Part shown: positions 17,171-27,022 of the stretch, piece after piece
How the letters are laid out: every line of letters starts with the position of its first letter
How positions within the stretch are numbered: the first letter of the stretch is position 1
NCBI RefSeq assembly: GCF_000340565.2
Contig: NZ_CP007203.1
Coordinates: 4,804,613 to 4,868,612, forward strand
From: Nodularia spumigena CCY9414
Lineage (GTDB): Bacteria; Cyanobacteriota; Cyanobacteriia; Cyanobacteriales; Nostocaceae
Direction of reading: 5' to 3'
DNA length: 64,000 nucleotides
Position numbers and translations under genes: made by a program
The notes under the pieces: generated by a model
Told to the model about the DNA's origin: nothing
The model's database searches: none
Seen by the model: the letters and a program-made list of their open reading frames with translations, nothing else

Positions 17171-18584
17171 TTACTTGTTGCACGTTTAGTCTGTCTGGTA
17201 AACAGTCTTGTCGAATCAAGTCCTGATAACTTTCGCGGCGCAAAATTAAATTTGCTTCGCCATTGGCTACTACAACAGCTGCTGGACGGGGTAAGCGATT
17301 ATAGTTAGATGCCATACTGTAATTGTACGCACCAGTTCCCATAATTACGAGAATGTCCCCTGGTTCAGTTTTTGGCAGTTGGGCATTTTTAATCAGAATA
17401 TCCCCTGATTCACAATGCTTACCAGCAATTGTCACTGTTTGGGTGAGCGGAGCAGACACCTTGTTGGCAACTACTGCGCGATAAACTGACTGGTAAGTAA
17501 TTGGTCGGGGATTATCAGACATACCGCCATCAACTGTCACGTAGGTACGAATGTCGGGTACAACTTTCGATGATCCCATAGTATAGGCCGTGATGCAGGC
17601 TGTGGCAATGAGCGATCGCCCTGGTTCACAGAGTAATTTCGGCAAAGGTAGATTTGCGGCTGTACAAGCTGATTGAACGACTTCACAAATGGCCTTAACC
17701 CATTCTTCAATACTGGGGGGATCATCAGATTCGGTGTATCTAATTCCTAAACCACCACCAACATTCAATTCTGTGACATTTAACCCGTAATTTGCCGCTT
17801 TCTGTAACCACTGCACCATGACAGCTGCTAAATCGCGATGGGGTTGGCGTTCAAAAATTTGGGAACCAATGTGAGCGTGTAACCCTACGCAGTTTAAGGA
17901 AGGTTGTTTACTGACAAAGGTAAATACTTCATCTAAATCATTGGGGTCAAAACCAAATTTACTATCTAAATGTCCGGTGCGAATGTATTCGTGAGTATGG
18001 CATTCAATCCCTGGTGTTAACCGCAACATGATGCGGATGGCAGATGTACCCGGTGCTGCTTCTGCCATCTCCACTAAAATACGCAGTTCTTGCCAGTTAT
18101 CCGCCACAATGGTAGAACCAGATTCGATGGCTAAAACCAGTTCTTCACGAGATTTATTATTACCGTGGAGGTAGAGTTTGTCAGGAGTAACACCAGCATT
18201 CAGGGCTGTGTAGAGTTCGCCACCTGAAACTACATCTATTCCTAAACCTTCAGATGCGGCGATCGCGCAAATAGCTAAACAATTCCAGGCTTTTGAGGCG
18301 TATAATACCTGAGATTCTCCCTGGTAATATTGCTTAAATGTGTCCCGGTATTGCTGACAAGCTAAACGCAGCGTTTCTTCATCTAAAATATACAAAGGTG
18401 AACCAAACTGCTCCACTAGGGTTGTGACATCACACCCACCAATTTCCAGGATGTCTTGACTATTAACTTTGGCGGTCAAAGGCAAAAGTTCCTGATTGGG
18501 CGAAACATTTGCGTTTTGGCTGCGCTTTTGAGGTAAATACTGACTACCAGTATGTTGAACCTCTGTGGGGTGAGTCGATACCAT
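17163..18584 (-). CDS. lysA: Diaminopimelate decarboxylase
   Basis: The 473-residue PLP enzyme converts meso-diaminopimelate to lysine. The PLP-binding lysine lies in VLYASKAWNC (about residue 95). HIGSQI, LNVGGGLGIRYT, CEPGRSL, CESGDIL and MGTGAYNYSMASNYN follow the family order. The N-terminal 40 residues, before the ILEIGGC region, are a low-conservation extension. The gene stands alone between two repeat-rich spacers. Confidence 0.95.
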   Translation of the reverse strand: MVSTHPTEVQHTGSQYLPQKRSQNANVSPNQELLPLTAKVNSQDILEIGGCDVTTLVEQFGSPLYILDEETLRLACQQYRDTFKQYYQGESQVLYASKAWNCLAICAIAASEGLGIDVVSGGELYTALNAGVTPDKLYLHGNNKSREELVLAIESGSTIVADNWQELRILVEMAEAAPGTSAIRIMLRLTPGIECHTHEYIRTGHLDSKFGFDPNDLDEVFTFVSKQPSLNCVGLHAHIGSQIFERQPHRDLAAVMVQWLQKAANYGLNVTELNVGGGLGIRYTESDDPPSIEEWVKAICEVVQSACTAANLPLPKLLCEPGRSLIATACITAYTMGSSKVVPDIRTYVTVDGGMSDNPRPITYQSVYRAVVANKVSAPLTQTVTIAGKHCESGDILIKNAQLPKTEPGDILVIMGTGAYNYSMASNYNRLPRPAAVVVANGEANLILRRESYQDLIRQDCLPDRLNVQQVIS

Positions 18585-19012
18585 AGTTTTATAAATTATC
18601 CTTGCTCAAAGTTTAAAATGTTTTGGGCGTGGCGTAAGAAAGTGTCCCGATTCTCAGTTTACCGAAAATATCGCACCGAACAGGAGATATAGCAAAAGTC
18701 AAAAGTCAAAAGTCAAAAGTAGGGGTGGGTTCATAGATATCATTCAATATCAATGAGGATATTAGTAAACTTGCCCCTACTATGAATTGGTTTGGAAATT
18801 TTGTCATGTCCTAAGCGCCTTGTCAGTGGCTATATGTCTAACTTGATTTCGCCATTGTCTCGATGCGCTCTTTTCCCATTCCCCACTCCCCACTCCCCAT
18901 TGCCCAGAAGAAGCAGGGGCGCACCGGAGCAAGGGGGAGTGAGAAATTACTTTAAAACTTCCGGTTACTTAACAACCGTTCCTCTTCTCCCCATTCCCCA
19001 CTCCCCCCAACC
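18585..19012. other. Repeat-rich spacer upstream of rimI
   Basis: The spacer contains AAAAGTC heptamers (18692-18720), CCCCACT-type units at 18873-18900 and again at 18985-19010, and a degenerate palindromic piece near 18905-18935. A 74-codon open frame here is made largely of these repeats and is not considered a gene. The rimI GTG start follows the last repeat directly. Confidence 0.7.
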
Positions 19013-19525
19013 GTGACCTCATTAGACTTAAAACTTAAATCACTGACCTCAGAGGATCTGAGTGCAATTCTGGAATTAGATCAAGCCTGTTTTGGCGGTT
19101 TGTGGACTCTGGAGGGCTACCAAAGAGAGTTAGACAGTCCTAACAGTGAATTATTGGGTTTGTTTTGCCCGCTTTTTCCGGCAAAACTCCTAGGGATGGG
19201 TTGTTTTTGGGCAATTTTAGACGAAGCACACATTACAATTTTGGCGATTCATCCCCAATATCACCGTCAAGGCTTGGGACAGGTTTTACTATATTTTCTA
19301 CTTAAGGCTGCTTGCGATCGCGGTTTAGAGCGATCTACCCTCGAAGTTCGCGCTTCTAATTTAGCAGCCATATCGTTATATCAAAAATTTGGCTTCAAAA
19401 TAGCGGGACGGCGCAAGGGTTATTACCAAGATAATGGCGAGGATGCTTTGGTGCTGTGGCTTTCAGATTTGCAAGATGATTCTCGCTACCAAGGAAGCTT
19501 TCAGGGTGAGATGAATTGCCAATAA
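19013..19525 (+). CDS. rimI: Ribosomal-protein-alanine N-acetyltransferase (RimI-like GNAT)
   Basis: The 170-residue GNAT protein shows LDQACFGGLWTLEGYQREL near the start and the acetyl-CoA-binding loop HPQYHRQGLGQVLL (about 82-95). EVRASNLAAISLYQKFGF and RKGYYQDNGEDALVL are typical of RimI. It is predicted to acetylate protein N-termini. A GTG start at 19013 is used because no in-frame ATG lies nearby. The upstream sequence is a CCCCACT repeat with no good ribosome-binding site, so the translation start is uncertain. Confidence 0.88.
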   Translation: MTSLDLKLKSLTSEDLSAILELDQACFGGLWTLEGYQRELDSPNSELLGLFCPLFPAKLLGMGCFWAILDEAHITILAIHPQYHRQGLGQVLLYFLLKAACDRGLERSTLEVRASNLAAISLYQKFGFKIAGRRKGYYQDNGEDALVLWLSDLQDDSRYQGSFQGEMNCQ

Positions 19526-19815
19526 AAATTAAACCCAATAGACTTATTGGAAAATTAGATTTTGACCCTTGATTTATAAGGGTTTGAGGTTCATTCGCGG
19601 ATATGTCTAATTTAATTGTGGTTTTAAACCTCAAAATATGATACATTCAATAGCTGGTATTTACTCCCTTCCCCCTAAAAGATTACTTGTGTTGTTTATC
19701 TCTTTCCTCAGTCCCTGTGTGGTTTGTTAGGAAAATTTTAAGTAATTCAACAGTGGTAAGGGTGTATATTCATACCCAAAAACATCAGCTTTAAAAAACA
19801 ACCAGGAGTAATTCA

Positions 19816-20067
19816 ATGAAAAAGGAAGAGCTACTTACATTTGTTGAGGAAAAAATTAATAGCTACGCACAGCAGATCATTAACTCAAGTGATAAGGGTG
19901 ATGACTCAGCCTTGGGTGAGTTAAATTTTTACATGGCATTACGTAGAATCCTCAAAAATGAAGAGCGTCGCATTCAAGATTACGGTATGATGGATGCCGT
20001 CAATGATACCATCAAGGCACTTGGTATTATCAAAGAAGGGAAATTCTATAAAGATTTCTTCAACTAA
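19816..20067 (+). CDS. Small acidic helical protein of unknown function
   Basis: This 83-residue protein begins MKKEELLTFVEEKINSYAQQ and looks entirely helical and soluble. It has a well-placed ribosome-binding site (AGGAG, 7 bases before the ATG) and its own 290-bp upstream region, so it is probably a real gene. No known motif was recognised. An 11-bp inverted repeat follows at 20111-20169. Confidence 0.75.
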   Translation: MKKEELLTFVEEKINSYAQQIINSSDKGDDSALGELNFYMALRRILKNEERRIQDYGMMDAVNDTIKALGIIKEGKFYKDFFN

Positions 20068-20742
20068 TTAAGATATTGTCCGGCTATAGTCCGGTAAACC
20101 AATAGAAATCACTAGAAGGATGTTGTCAAAGTTGTAGGTTAAGCATCTAAAACTTGATATCCTTCTAGTCAATCTTGAAAAAGTAGCCACCAATATTGCT
20201 ATATACAGTGTAGCCTTGTGAAAAATCACCTAATAATAAACGATTTAAGGACAAAAACAAGGGGAAGTTAAGAGGTTTTGCGAGATTTTTTGCGTAAGTC
20301 CTATTGATGTAAGTCTTCATTAAGATTTGTAACTGTCTTTGGTAGGGGCTAAAAATCGCTCAACCCCCATCAAGTTGATATTAATGAGCAAAAATTCCTA
20401 GATTAAAATATTTAATTAATAAAAAGTTTAACTTTAAAAAAAATTATCAATTAGCCATATTCTTGACTAGAGCATAAGAACTATGTTATGAGTTAATGTT
20501 TGTAACTGGTTAAATAAATCCTTAACCACAGTGGTCTGTTGGATTGTAGTCAACCCCAGAAACACTGGTAGACTCAAGCGCCTCAGTATAGCAGCCACAG
20601 GAAAAGTAATAAATAGTTAACAATTACGCCATCATGTGCGGCGAAATTTTCTGGTCGCCTATAATCTTTATACAGGCATCCAAAAGCAGAGCCTGTGCTA
20701 AAATCAGCATACCGGCACGACGCAGGTGATGGGAAAAATGCC
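20068..20742. other. Long clpC leader region with an 11-bp inverted repeat
   Basis: This 675-bp spacer has no convincing gene. ACTAGAAGGAT (20111-20121) and its perfect complement ATCCTTCTAGT (20159-20169) could form a stem with a 37-nt loop, perhaps ending the upstream transcript. A GCGTAAGTCCT motif at 20292-20302, preceded by T-rich sequence, matches one end of the MITE family found at 43.1 and 45.5 kb, but the other end is missing. The remainder probably includes the clpC promoter. Confidence 0.5.
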
Positions 20743-23214
20743 ATGTTTGAACGCTTCACAGAAAAAGCCATTAAGGTAATCATGCTGGCCCAAGAAGAGG
20801 CCCGCCGCTTAGGTCACAACTTCGTCGGAACCGAACAGATCCTCTTGGGTCTGATTGGGGAAGGTACAGGAGTTGCGGCCAAAGTGTTGAAATCAATGGG
20901 TGTCAATCTTAAAGATGCCCGCATTGAGGTAGAAAAAATCATAGGCCGAGGTTCGGGCTTTGTAGCCGTGGAAATTCCGTTTACGCCACGGGCAAAGCGA
21001 GTTTTAGAACTATCCTTGGAAGAAGCGCGCCAATTAGGGCATAACTACATTGGCACCGAGCATCTGCTGTTGGGCCTGATCCGGGAAGGGGAAGGTGTGG
21101 CAGCCAGGGTGCTAGAAAATCTAGGGGTAGATTTATCGAAAGTACGAACCCAAGTCATCCGAATGCTGGGAGAAACAGCAGAGGTTTCAGCCACTGGGCC
21201 ATCGGGACGCACCAAAACTCCAACCTTGGATGAATTTGGCTCGAACCTGACCCAAATGGCTGTAGACAACAAGCTAGACCCAGTTGTCGGACGCGCCAAA
21301 GAAATTGAGCGGGTGATCCAAATTCTGGGTCGCCGGACTAAAAATAATCCAGTATTGATTGGTGAACCAGGGGTTGGTAAAACAGCGATCGCTGAAGGTT
21401 TAGCATCGCGAATTGCCAACAAAGATATCCCCGATATCCTGGAAGATAAGCGCGTAGTCACTCTAGATATTGGCTTGCTAGTAGCAGGAACCAAGTACCG
21501 GGGTGAATTTGAAGAACGCCTCAAGAAAATCATGGATGAAATCCGCTCTGCGGGTAATGTCATTCTAGTGATTGACGAGGTACACACCCTAATTGGTGCA
21601 GGTGCGGCGGAAGGAGCCATTGATGCAGCAAATATCCTCAAACCAGCTTTGGCTAGAGGCGAATTGCAGTGTATTGGAGCCACAACTCTAGATGAGTACC
21701 GCAAGCACATCGAGCGAGATGCAGCCCTTGAGCGACGCTTCCAGCCAGTAATGGTAGGTGAACCGTCAGTTGATGAAACTATTGAAATCTTGCACGGGTT
21801 GCGCGAACGCTATGAGCAACACCACAAGCTAAAAATCTCCGATGAAGCTCTTGTAGCGGCGGCGAAATTATCTGACCGTTACATCAGCGATCGCTACCTT
21901 CCAGACAAAGCCATCGATTTAATCGATGAAGCTGGTTCTAGGGTACGTTTGATGAACTCCCAATTGCCACCCGCAGCCAAAGAGTTAGACAAAGAACTAC
22001 GTCAGATCTTAAAAGAAAAAGACGACGCTGTACGCGGACAAGACTTTGACAAAGCTGGCGAACTGCGCGATCGCGAAATGGAAATCAAAGGTGAAATCCG
22101 GGCGATCGCTCAAAGCAAAACCAGCGCCACCGGGACTGAAGGTGAAGAACCTGTAGTTGGTGAAGAGGACATTGCTCACATCGTCGCTTCCTGGACAGGC
22201 GTACCGGTGAACAAGCTCACCGAATCGGAATCCGAGAAGTTGCTGCACATGGAAGACACCTTGCATCAGCGCTTAATCGGTCAAGAAGATGCGGTGAAAG
22301 CAGTTTCACGAGCAATTCGTCGCGCTCGTGTCGGTTTGAAGAATCCCAATCGACCCATTGCGAGTTTTGTCTTCTCCGGTCCAACTGGCGTAGGTAAAAC
22401 CGAGTTAGCGAAGTCCTTGGCATCTTACTTCTTTGGTTCCGAAGAAGCAATGATCCGCCTGGATATGTCGGAATATATGGAACGCCATACAGTTAGTAAA
22501 CTGATTGGTTCGCCTCCTGGTTATGTTGGATATAACGAAGGCGGTCAATTAACTGAAGCTGTCAGACGGCGACCTTATACAGTGGTGCTATTCGACGAAA
22601 TCGAAAAAGCCCACCCCGATGTCTTCAATATGCTGCTGCAAATTTTGGAAGATGGTCGGTTAACCGATGCCAAAGGTCGCACAGTAGACTTCAAGAACAC
22701 CTTGTTGATTTTGACATCTAACATTGGTTCTAAGGTCATTGAGAAAGGCGGCGGCGGTATCGGCTTTGAATTCGCCGATGATGCTACCGAAACTCAATAC
22801 AACCGCATTCGCTCTTTGGTGAACGAAGAACTGAAGCAATACTTCCGTCCAGAGTTCCTCAACCGTCTAGATGAGATTATCGTCTTCCGTCAGTTGAGTA
22901 AGCCAGAGGTGACAGAAATTGCCGAAATCATGCTCAAGGAAGTATTTGGTCGTCTAACTGAGAAGGGTATCGTCTTAGAAGTTACCGATCGCTTCAAAGA
23001 TCGCCTGATTGAGGAAGGTTACAGTCCCAGCTACGGTGCAAGGCCGTTACGTCGCGCGATTATGCGCTTGTTAGAGGACAGTCTAGCAGAAGAGATTCTG
23101 TCTGGTCGCATCAAGGATGGCGATACAGCCTTAGTTGATGTTGATGAAAATGGCATTGTCCAAGTTAGTTCTCAACAAACACGGGAGTTATTACCCCAAG
23201 GCGTTGAGTCGTAG
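20743..23214 (+). CDS. clpC: ATP-dependent Clp protease ATP-binding subunit ClpC
   Basis: The 823-residue AAA+ chaperone has the paired ClpN repeats (residues 1-145) and a first ATPase domain ([23 protein letters not shown]). A UVR-type middle region ([20 protein letters not shown]) separates it from a second ATPase domain ([31 protein letters not shown]) and the C-terminal D2 region. It unfolds substrates for the ClpP/R proteolytic core. The start at 20743 gives the conserved [12 protein letters not shown]; 16 upstream in-frame codons are discarded. A strong terminator follows. Confidence 0.97.
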   Translation: MFERFTEKAIKVIMLAQEEARRLGHNFVGTEQILLGLIGEGTGVAAKVLKSMGVNLKDARIEVEKIIGRGSGFVAVEIPFTPRAKRVLELSLEEARQLGHNYIGTEHLLLGLIREGEGVAARVLENLGVDLSKVRTQVIRMLGETAEVSATGPSGRTKTPTLDEFGSNLTQMAVDNKLDPVVGRAKEIERVIQILGRRTKNNPVLIGEPGVGKTAIAEGLASRIANKDIPDILEDKRVVTLDIGLLVAGTKYRGEFEERLKKIMDEIRSAGNVILVIDEVHTLIGAGAAEGAIDAANILKPALARGELQCIGATTLDEYRKHIERDAALERRFQPVMVGEPSVDETIEILHGLRERYEQHHKLKISDEALVAAAKLSDRYISDRYLPDKAIDLIDEAGSRVRLMNSQLPPAAKELDKELRQILKEKDDAVRGQDFDKAGELRDREMEIKGEIRAIAQSKTSATGTEGEEPVVGEEDIAHIVASWTGVPVNKLTESESEKLLHMEDTLHQRLIGQEDAVKAVSRAIRRARVGLKNPNRPIASFVFSGPTGVGKTELAKSLASYFFGSEEAMIRLDMSEYMERHTVSKLIGSPPGYVGYNEGGQLTEAVRRRPYTVVLFDEIEKAHPDVFNMLLQILEDGRLTDAKGRTVDFKNTLLILTSNIGSKVIEKGGGGIGFEFADDATETQYNRIRSLVNEELKQYFRPEFLNRLDEIIVFRQLSKPEVTEIAEIMLKEVFGRLTEKGIVLEVTDRFKDRLIEEGYSPSYGARPLRRAIMRLLEDSLAEEILSGRIKDGDTALVDVDENGIVQVSSQQTRELLPQGVES

Positions 23215-23240
23215 TTAATAACTTGTAAAAGTTTAAGATG

Positions 23241-23274
23241 CGGTGGGGAATTTCGGTTCTCTACCGTTTTTTTT
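23241..23274 (+). terminator. Rho-independent terminator after clpC
   Basis: CGGTGGGGA pairs with TCTCTACCG (nine pairs, two G-T) around an 8-nt loop and is followed by a run of eight T. It lies 27 bp past the clpC stop. Confidence 0.85.
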
Positions 23275-23369
23275 GTGTCACGCAGAGGCGCAGAGGCGCA
23301 CCAGAGGAGGAAGAGGGGTTTTGGTTAAGGATAAAATGTTAAATATAGTAATCACAGGTATTGACAGTT

Positions 23370-23576
23370 ATGATGTTTAGTGATGTGGTAGAAGCGATAA
23401 AATGTTTTTCAACTGAAGAGAAGTTACATATTCAATTGTTATTGCAGCAATATTTAAGGGAGGAACGCCGGGAGGAAATTTATCAAAATTTGCAAGCGGC
23501 GAAGCAAGAAGAAGAAAATGCTGAACTTCAGTTTTCTGCAAATATTGATGAACTGAAACAATTGATAGAAGAGTGA
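23370..23576 (+). CDS. Short antitoxin-like protein, apparently orphan
   Basis: The 68-residue protein has an N-terminal segment MMFSDVVEAIKCFSTEEKLH, a basic/acidic stretch (YLREERREEIYQNLQAA) and an acidic tail ending IDELKQLIEE. This pattern is common in short cyanobacterial antitoxin-like proteins encoded before RelE-type toxins. The ATG at 23370 is used; a TTG at 23361 is possible. The stop overlaps a new ATG (GTGATGATA), as in many antitoxin-toxin pairs. That second frame closes after 23 codons and shows no toxin motif. The assignment comes from overall character, not a defining motif. Confidence 0.6.
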   Translation: MMFSDVVEAIKCFSTEEKLHIQLLLQQYLREERREEIYQNLQAAKQEEENAELQFSANIDELKQLIEE

Positions 23577-23738
23577 TGATAGTCGTAAGTTTTAGTTCTG
23601 CTACCGTTTTTCTGTTGATGATAACTATATTTTGGGAGTTCGTTTGAATGAAATGAGTTAAAGCGAACTGTTATAAAAATTGTAATATTATGATATTATA
23701 TACTAAGTATTTGCATTTCTAGATAGAATAAGTATAAT

Positions 23739-24368
23739 ATGACCACTTTTGATGAAGTGATTAACTACAGTTTTTATATCTTCGAGCAGAACTTTCTTGA
23801 ATTTGAGAAAGCTATTAACAGCTACACTGAAGAACTTTATAGTCAAGATGTTAACGCATTTGATTTAAGATATCGTGAGATTCAATCTCAGAGATTTGAG
23901 GAATTAAAGAAGCAGACTGCTCGGTTATTACATAATTATTTAGCTTCTTGGTTCTCTTTGAGAGAGCAAACCTATGCGGCAGAGAATTCATTGGAAAAGA
24001 ATAATTCTTTGTCTAATCCTTCTATAATTTCTGCAATCAAAAGCAAGAAAGGAGAAATGTTTACAAATAATCCTGAAAATAGTTTTATCCAGGAATTGCG
24101 GAATTATATACAGCATAGAAGTTTGCCTCTCATTAAGACTGAAAATTCAATAAAATTAAAATTTGGACAACCAAAATTTAATATTAATCATTCACTCTTT
24201 CTAGATACAAAAGAATTATTGGAATGGGAGAAATGGAATGCAAATGCTAAAAAATACTTAAGTGAGCATTCCAAACAAATTCCTATTAAAGAAACAATAA
24301 AAGGCAATTTCTCCTATATACAAACTTTCTATCAATGGTTAAGTAAGGAAATCACTCTTCATAACTAG
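23739..24368 (+). CDS. Uncharacterised helical protein with a HEPN-like RNxxxH motif
   Basis: This 209-residue soluble protein is rich in Glu, Lys and Asn and appears mostly helical, with lower G+C than its neighbours. The segment IQELRNYIQHRSLPL (about residues 125-139) contains R-N-x3-H, which fits the Rx4-6H signature of HEPN RNases and binding proteins. No known gene name is assigned. The gene sits in a patch of small hypotheticals with duplicated and broken genes, suggesting acquired DNA. The HEPN suggestion is tentative because short motifs arise by chance. Confidence 0.6.
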   Translation: MTTFDEVINYSFYIFEQNFLEFEKAINSYTEELYSQDVNAFDLRYREIQSQRFEELKKQTARLLHNYLASWFSLREQTYAAENSLEKNNSLSNPSIISAIKSKKGEMFTNNPENSFIQELRNYIQHRSLPLIKTENSIKLKFGQPKFNINHSLFLDTKELLEWEKWNANAKKYLSEHSKQIPIKETIKGNFSYIQTFYQWLSKEITLHN

Positions 24369-24411
24369 GACGGCGTAAATAATTACAGATTTTTAGGCGA
24401 GATAAAAATCA

Positions 24412-24634
24412 ATGCAGACAACCAATACCACGTAATCCCACGCACCAGACCTAGTAAAGAATAACTGGGAATTTACAGAAGTATGGATTGATCCGATGTT
24501 ATCACCTCCATATATTCTTTTATTACTTTGCGACAGTGAGGGAGACTGTCAAATTTCTGATCCAAAACAGGGTGATAAGGTTATATTTTCTAGTAATAAT
24601 TATGATGTCCTAACCAATATGTCCGTTGCTATAA
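24412..24634 (+). pseudogene. Broken duplicate of the gene at 25688
   Basis: Positions 24406-24605 match 25718-25917 over 200 bp with six mismatches and no gaps. In this copy one substitution turns TCA into TAA at the eighth codon after the shared ATG. Beyond 24605 the sequence diverges, so the C-terminal third is lost. A 63-codon open frame from an internal ATG at 24496 survives but is unlikely to be a normal product. Confidence 0.85.
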
Positions 24635-24636
24635 AT

Positions 24637-24667
24637 GGTAGAGAATTAATTCTTCCCTACCGTTTTT
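24637..24667 (+). terminator. Rho-independent terminator
   Basis: GGTAG pairs with CTACC around AGAATT/AATTCT and is followed by a T run. It lies at the end of the broken gene copy and could serve the plus-strand genes upstream. Confidence 0.7.
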
Positions 24668-24743
24668 CGTGTATGTTTAATCCGTAACTCAACAGACTAG
24701 AGATATATTTCCTAGCTTTCCTGTGCAGGTAAATTGTGAGTAT

Positions 24744-25499
24744 TTATTTCTGTACAGGTGCGAGTTTTAAAGGATACAATGGCTCAGATCCATTTAATTG
24801 CCAAATTCTAAATACCAATGCAGTAGCTACAGTTAACCAGACGCAAGAAAAAGATAAAATCATTCCCGCTAAAGGAACTGTTTGCCAATAAATTGCTGTC
24901 ACTACTAGAGCAGATAACCAAGGGCCTAAAATAACTACAGGAACAGCAGCGCCTAATCTCCGTTCTACGGTAAAAATCGTATTCCAAGTATCCCCTAAAG
25001 CCAGATGTACCACAAACAGAATTAAAGGTAATACCAAAAATTGGTGATTCATTTCTTGCCAAACTAATACAGAAGAAATTACCCGCAACACTGCAATTAT
25101 CATCCAAACTATGGGAAATGCTAAAGGCGGAGGAGACCATCTTGGTCTGATTACCTGGTCATAAGTTGTCCGAGAACGGGTATTATCTAAAAGGGAAAAA
25201 ATTCGGGAACGGATACTTAACACCGCAAAAAATAAGGCAGTCAACATAGTGCTGAACCAACTAGTAAAATCAGAATTGTTATCAATGAACATGATTAATT
25301 TTTCCATTCCCAGCAACACAAGAATCATCACTCCTATTTGCAGGATAGTCCCTAGTTTATAAACTAAAACTGCATTGATATCTAGTTCTGGTTTAGTAGC
25401 TAGTGATGTATTTGGAGACTGTTGTTGATTACCAGTTTTTACGCCCATCACTGTATTGACAAACTGTTCCAGTATTCCACCATTATTGGATTGGTTCAT
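24744..25499 (-). CDS. TspO/MBR-like tryptophan-rich membrane protein
   Basis: The 251-residue protein has about seven hydrophobic segments. The C-terminal 150 residues resemble the TspO/MBR fold: RPRWSPPPLAFPIVWMII matches the family PP...F...W motif, and HLALGDTWNTIFTVERRLGAA and GPWLSALVVTAIYW follow in order. Family proteins bind tetrapyrroles or steroids in membranes and have been linked to stress signalling. It carries an N-terminal extension of about 100 residues with two extra membrane segments, so it is a divergent member. It lies between the two copies of a duplicated segment on the other strand. Confidence 0.75.
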   Translation of the reverse strand: MNQSNNGGILEQFVNTVMGVKTGNQQQSPNTSLATKPELDINAVLVYKLGTILQIGVMILVLLGMEKLIMFIDNNSDFTSWFSTMLTALFFAVLSIRSRIFSLLDNTRSRTTYDQVIRPRWSPPPLAFPIVWMIIAVLRVISSVLVWQEMNHQFLVLPLILFVVHLALGDTWNTIFTVERRLGAAVPVVILGPWLSALVVTAIYWQTVPLAGMILSFSCVWLTVATALVFRIWQLNGSEPLYPLKLAPVQK

Positions 25500-25687
25500 A
25501 ATGAAGAGGTTTCAAGTAGTTTGTAAATCTTAACAATAATTAATTATATGATAAGTAGGTAAGCATGAATAAACCAAACTATGTTAAGACTCGTAAACAG
25601 GGACCAAACCCTTACTAATGACCAATGACAAATGACCAATGACGACCCTAGCTAGTTAACTTTATTTCCGCCGACCTACTTAGTGTG

Positions 25688-25993
25688 ATGGATAATAATA
25701 AGGAATATTTTTTTACAAAATCAATGCAGACAACCAATACCACGTCATCCCACGCACAAGACCTAGTAAAGAATAACTGGGAATTTACAGAAGTATGGAT
25801 TGATCCCATGTTATCACCTCCATATATTCTTTTATTACTTTGCGACAGTGAGGGAGATTGTCAAATTTGTGATCCAAAACAAGGTGATAAGGTTATATTT
25901 TCTAGTAATAATTATGAAACTGCTAAGTTATGGTTACTAGAAGATGAGTATGAACCAGTTCAAGGTAGGCTTTTAGCTACGGAATTATTGTGA
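25688..25993 (+). CDS. Uncharacterised 101-residue protein (intact copy of a duplicated gene)
   Basis: The protein has a polar N-terminus and a core WEFTEVWIDPMLSPPYILLL followed by CDSEGDCQICDP and an acidic tail (NNYETAKLWLLEDEYEPVQG). No known family was recognised. The ATG at 25688 follows a GTG; a later ATG at 25724 is where similarity to the broken copy begins, so it might be the true start. The 97% identity with the broken copy implies a recent duplication. Confidence 0.65.
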   Translation: MDNNKEYFFTKSMQTTNTTSSHAQDLVKNNWEFTEVWIDPMLSPPYILLLLCDSEGDCQICDPKQGDKVIFSSNNYETAKLWLLEDEYEPVQGRLLATELL

Positions 25994-26122
25994 AGTAGTA
26001 TATTTGTAAGGAATCAGGTGGTGGGTATAAAAAGACATAGATATTATTGCAACCGTGACAAGACAAAGCCAAAGTATCCAAACTTGTTATTCCACGTTGG
26101 CTTCTAGGATGTAACTCTTTTT

Positions 26123-26524
26123 TCAGACATAAACTTGCATCTGAATACCTAAACTTTCCATCAATGCATTCAGCGAAATTCCTCGTAAATTCGCCAACTC
26201 TACCAAATATTCAATACGTTGTGCTTGTTGTTTTTCAATCTGTTCAGTTAAGCTCAATAACTCTCTATGTTCCTCATCAGTGAGCGTTTCTGTATCTCTT
26301 TTAGCTATTAAATCGTTGTAATAGTTCTGAATCTCTACAGAAATTACCTGATTAATTTTTAATAACAATTCTGACTCCTGTTGCATCAAACTGGGAGCAG
26401 TACGTTGTGCTTGTAAAGCGATAACTTGAGAAATAAACTGCTTTAAATCTGCTTGACTCAGTTGCTCAACAGCTTTGAGTAAATCATCTGAAGACAATTG
26501 TAGTTCAACTTTCATTGTTGTCAT
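26123..26524 (-). CDS. Uncharacterised coiled-coil protein
   Basis: The 133-residue protein starts MTTMKVELQLSSDDLLKAVE and has two helical heptad-rich regions (AELLL-type, about 55-75, and EHRELLSLTEQIEKQQAQRI, about 85-104). It ends NALMESLGIQMQVYV. A GGTGGA ribosome-binding sequence precedes the ATG at 26524. The in-frame extension upstream to 26557 is a relic of a PIN-domain toxin start and is not part of this gene. Similar proteins occur widely in cyanobacteria, but I do not know a function. Confidence 0.65.
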   Translation of the reverse strand: MTTMKVELQLSSDDLLKAVEQLSQADLKQFISQVIALQAQRTAPSLMQQESELLLKINQVISVEIQNYYNDLIAKRDTETLTDEEHRELLSLTEQIEKQQAQRIEYLVELANLRGISLNALMESLGIQMQVYV

Positions 26525-26536
26525 TTTGCGTCCACC

Positions 26537-26791
26537 AGCTAATATATTACTATTCAATAAAAACTCGCATCACTGGTATTTCTCAGTTAGATAACTGACA
26601 TAATCTGCAACAATATTTTCATTACTTGATATGTCTGTACCTTTAGCAATACCACGCAGTCAGGACAAGTTACCCTTCTTTGAGACTGGTTGAGTTTCTT
26701 GTTGGATTGATTCTAATAAAGTTTGTACCAATAGCCAGCGTTGACTCATTGGTAATTTCAAGACTTGTTTTTGCAATTCTTGTAATGTCAT
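26537..26791 (-). pseudogene. Decayed toxin-antitoxin pair (antitoxin plus start of a PIN toxin)
   Basis: From an ATG at 26791 a frame of 73 codons reads MTLQELQKQVLKLPMSQRW and, after one in-frame TGA at 26662, LRGIAKGTD...DYVSYLTEKYQ. Its final stop overlaps a new ATG (TGATG) at 26570. The following frame reads MRVFI, then after a one-base slip DSNILAGGRK, the typical beginning of a PIN-domain (VapC-like) protein. It is cut off there by the next gene. Both parts are dead: a nonsense codon in the antitoxin, a frameshift and truncation in the toxin. Confidence 0.65.
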
Positions 26792-27022
26792 GAGCAGATA
26801 TTTGAGTTTGTTTTATCTCAATCATACATAAGCGCAGAACATCTCTCTCAGTTAAGCTTCAATTTATGCTTGTGCGTAATTGTCAAGTTAATCTTTGTGA
26901 AGGCGATCGCATCTCAATTCCCTATTCATCAATTTTTACTTAAATTTAGTTGCAGAACAAACTCATAACGAGTATGATTTAAGAAAGGATACAAAACAAA
27001 CGAGTTAAGTAAACTTTTGATT

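Noticed and set aside
18792-19016. 74-codon frame upstream of rimI
   Set aside because: It is composed mainly of CCCCACT repeats and a palindromic fragment, with no ribosome-binding site.
21045-21710. 221-codon open frame antisense to clpC
   Set aside because: It lies wholly inside the highly conserved clpC gene on the opposite strand and shows no domain. It is explained by codon bias.
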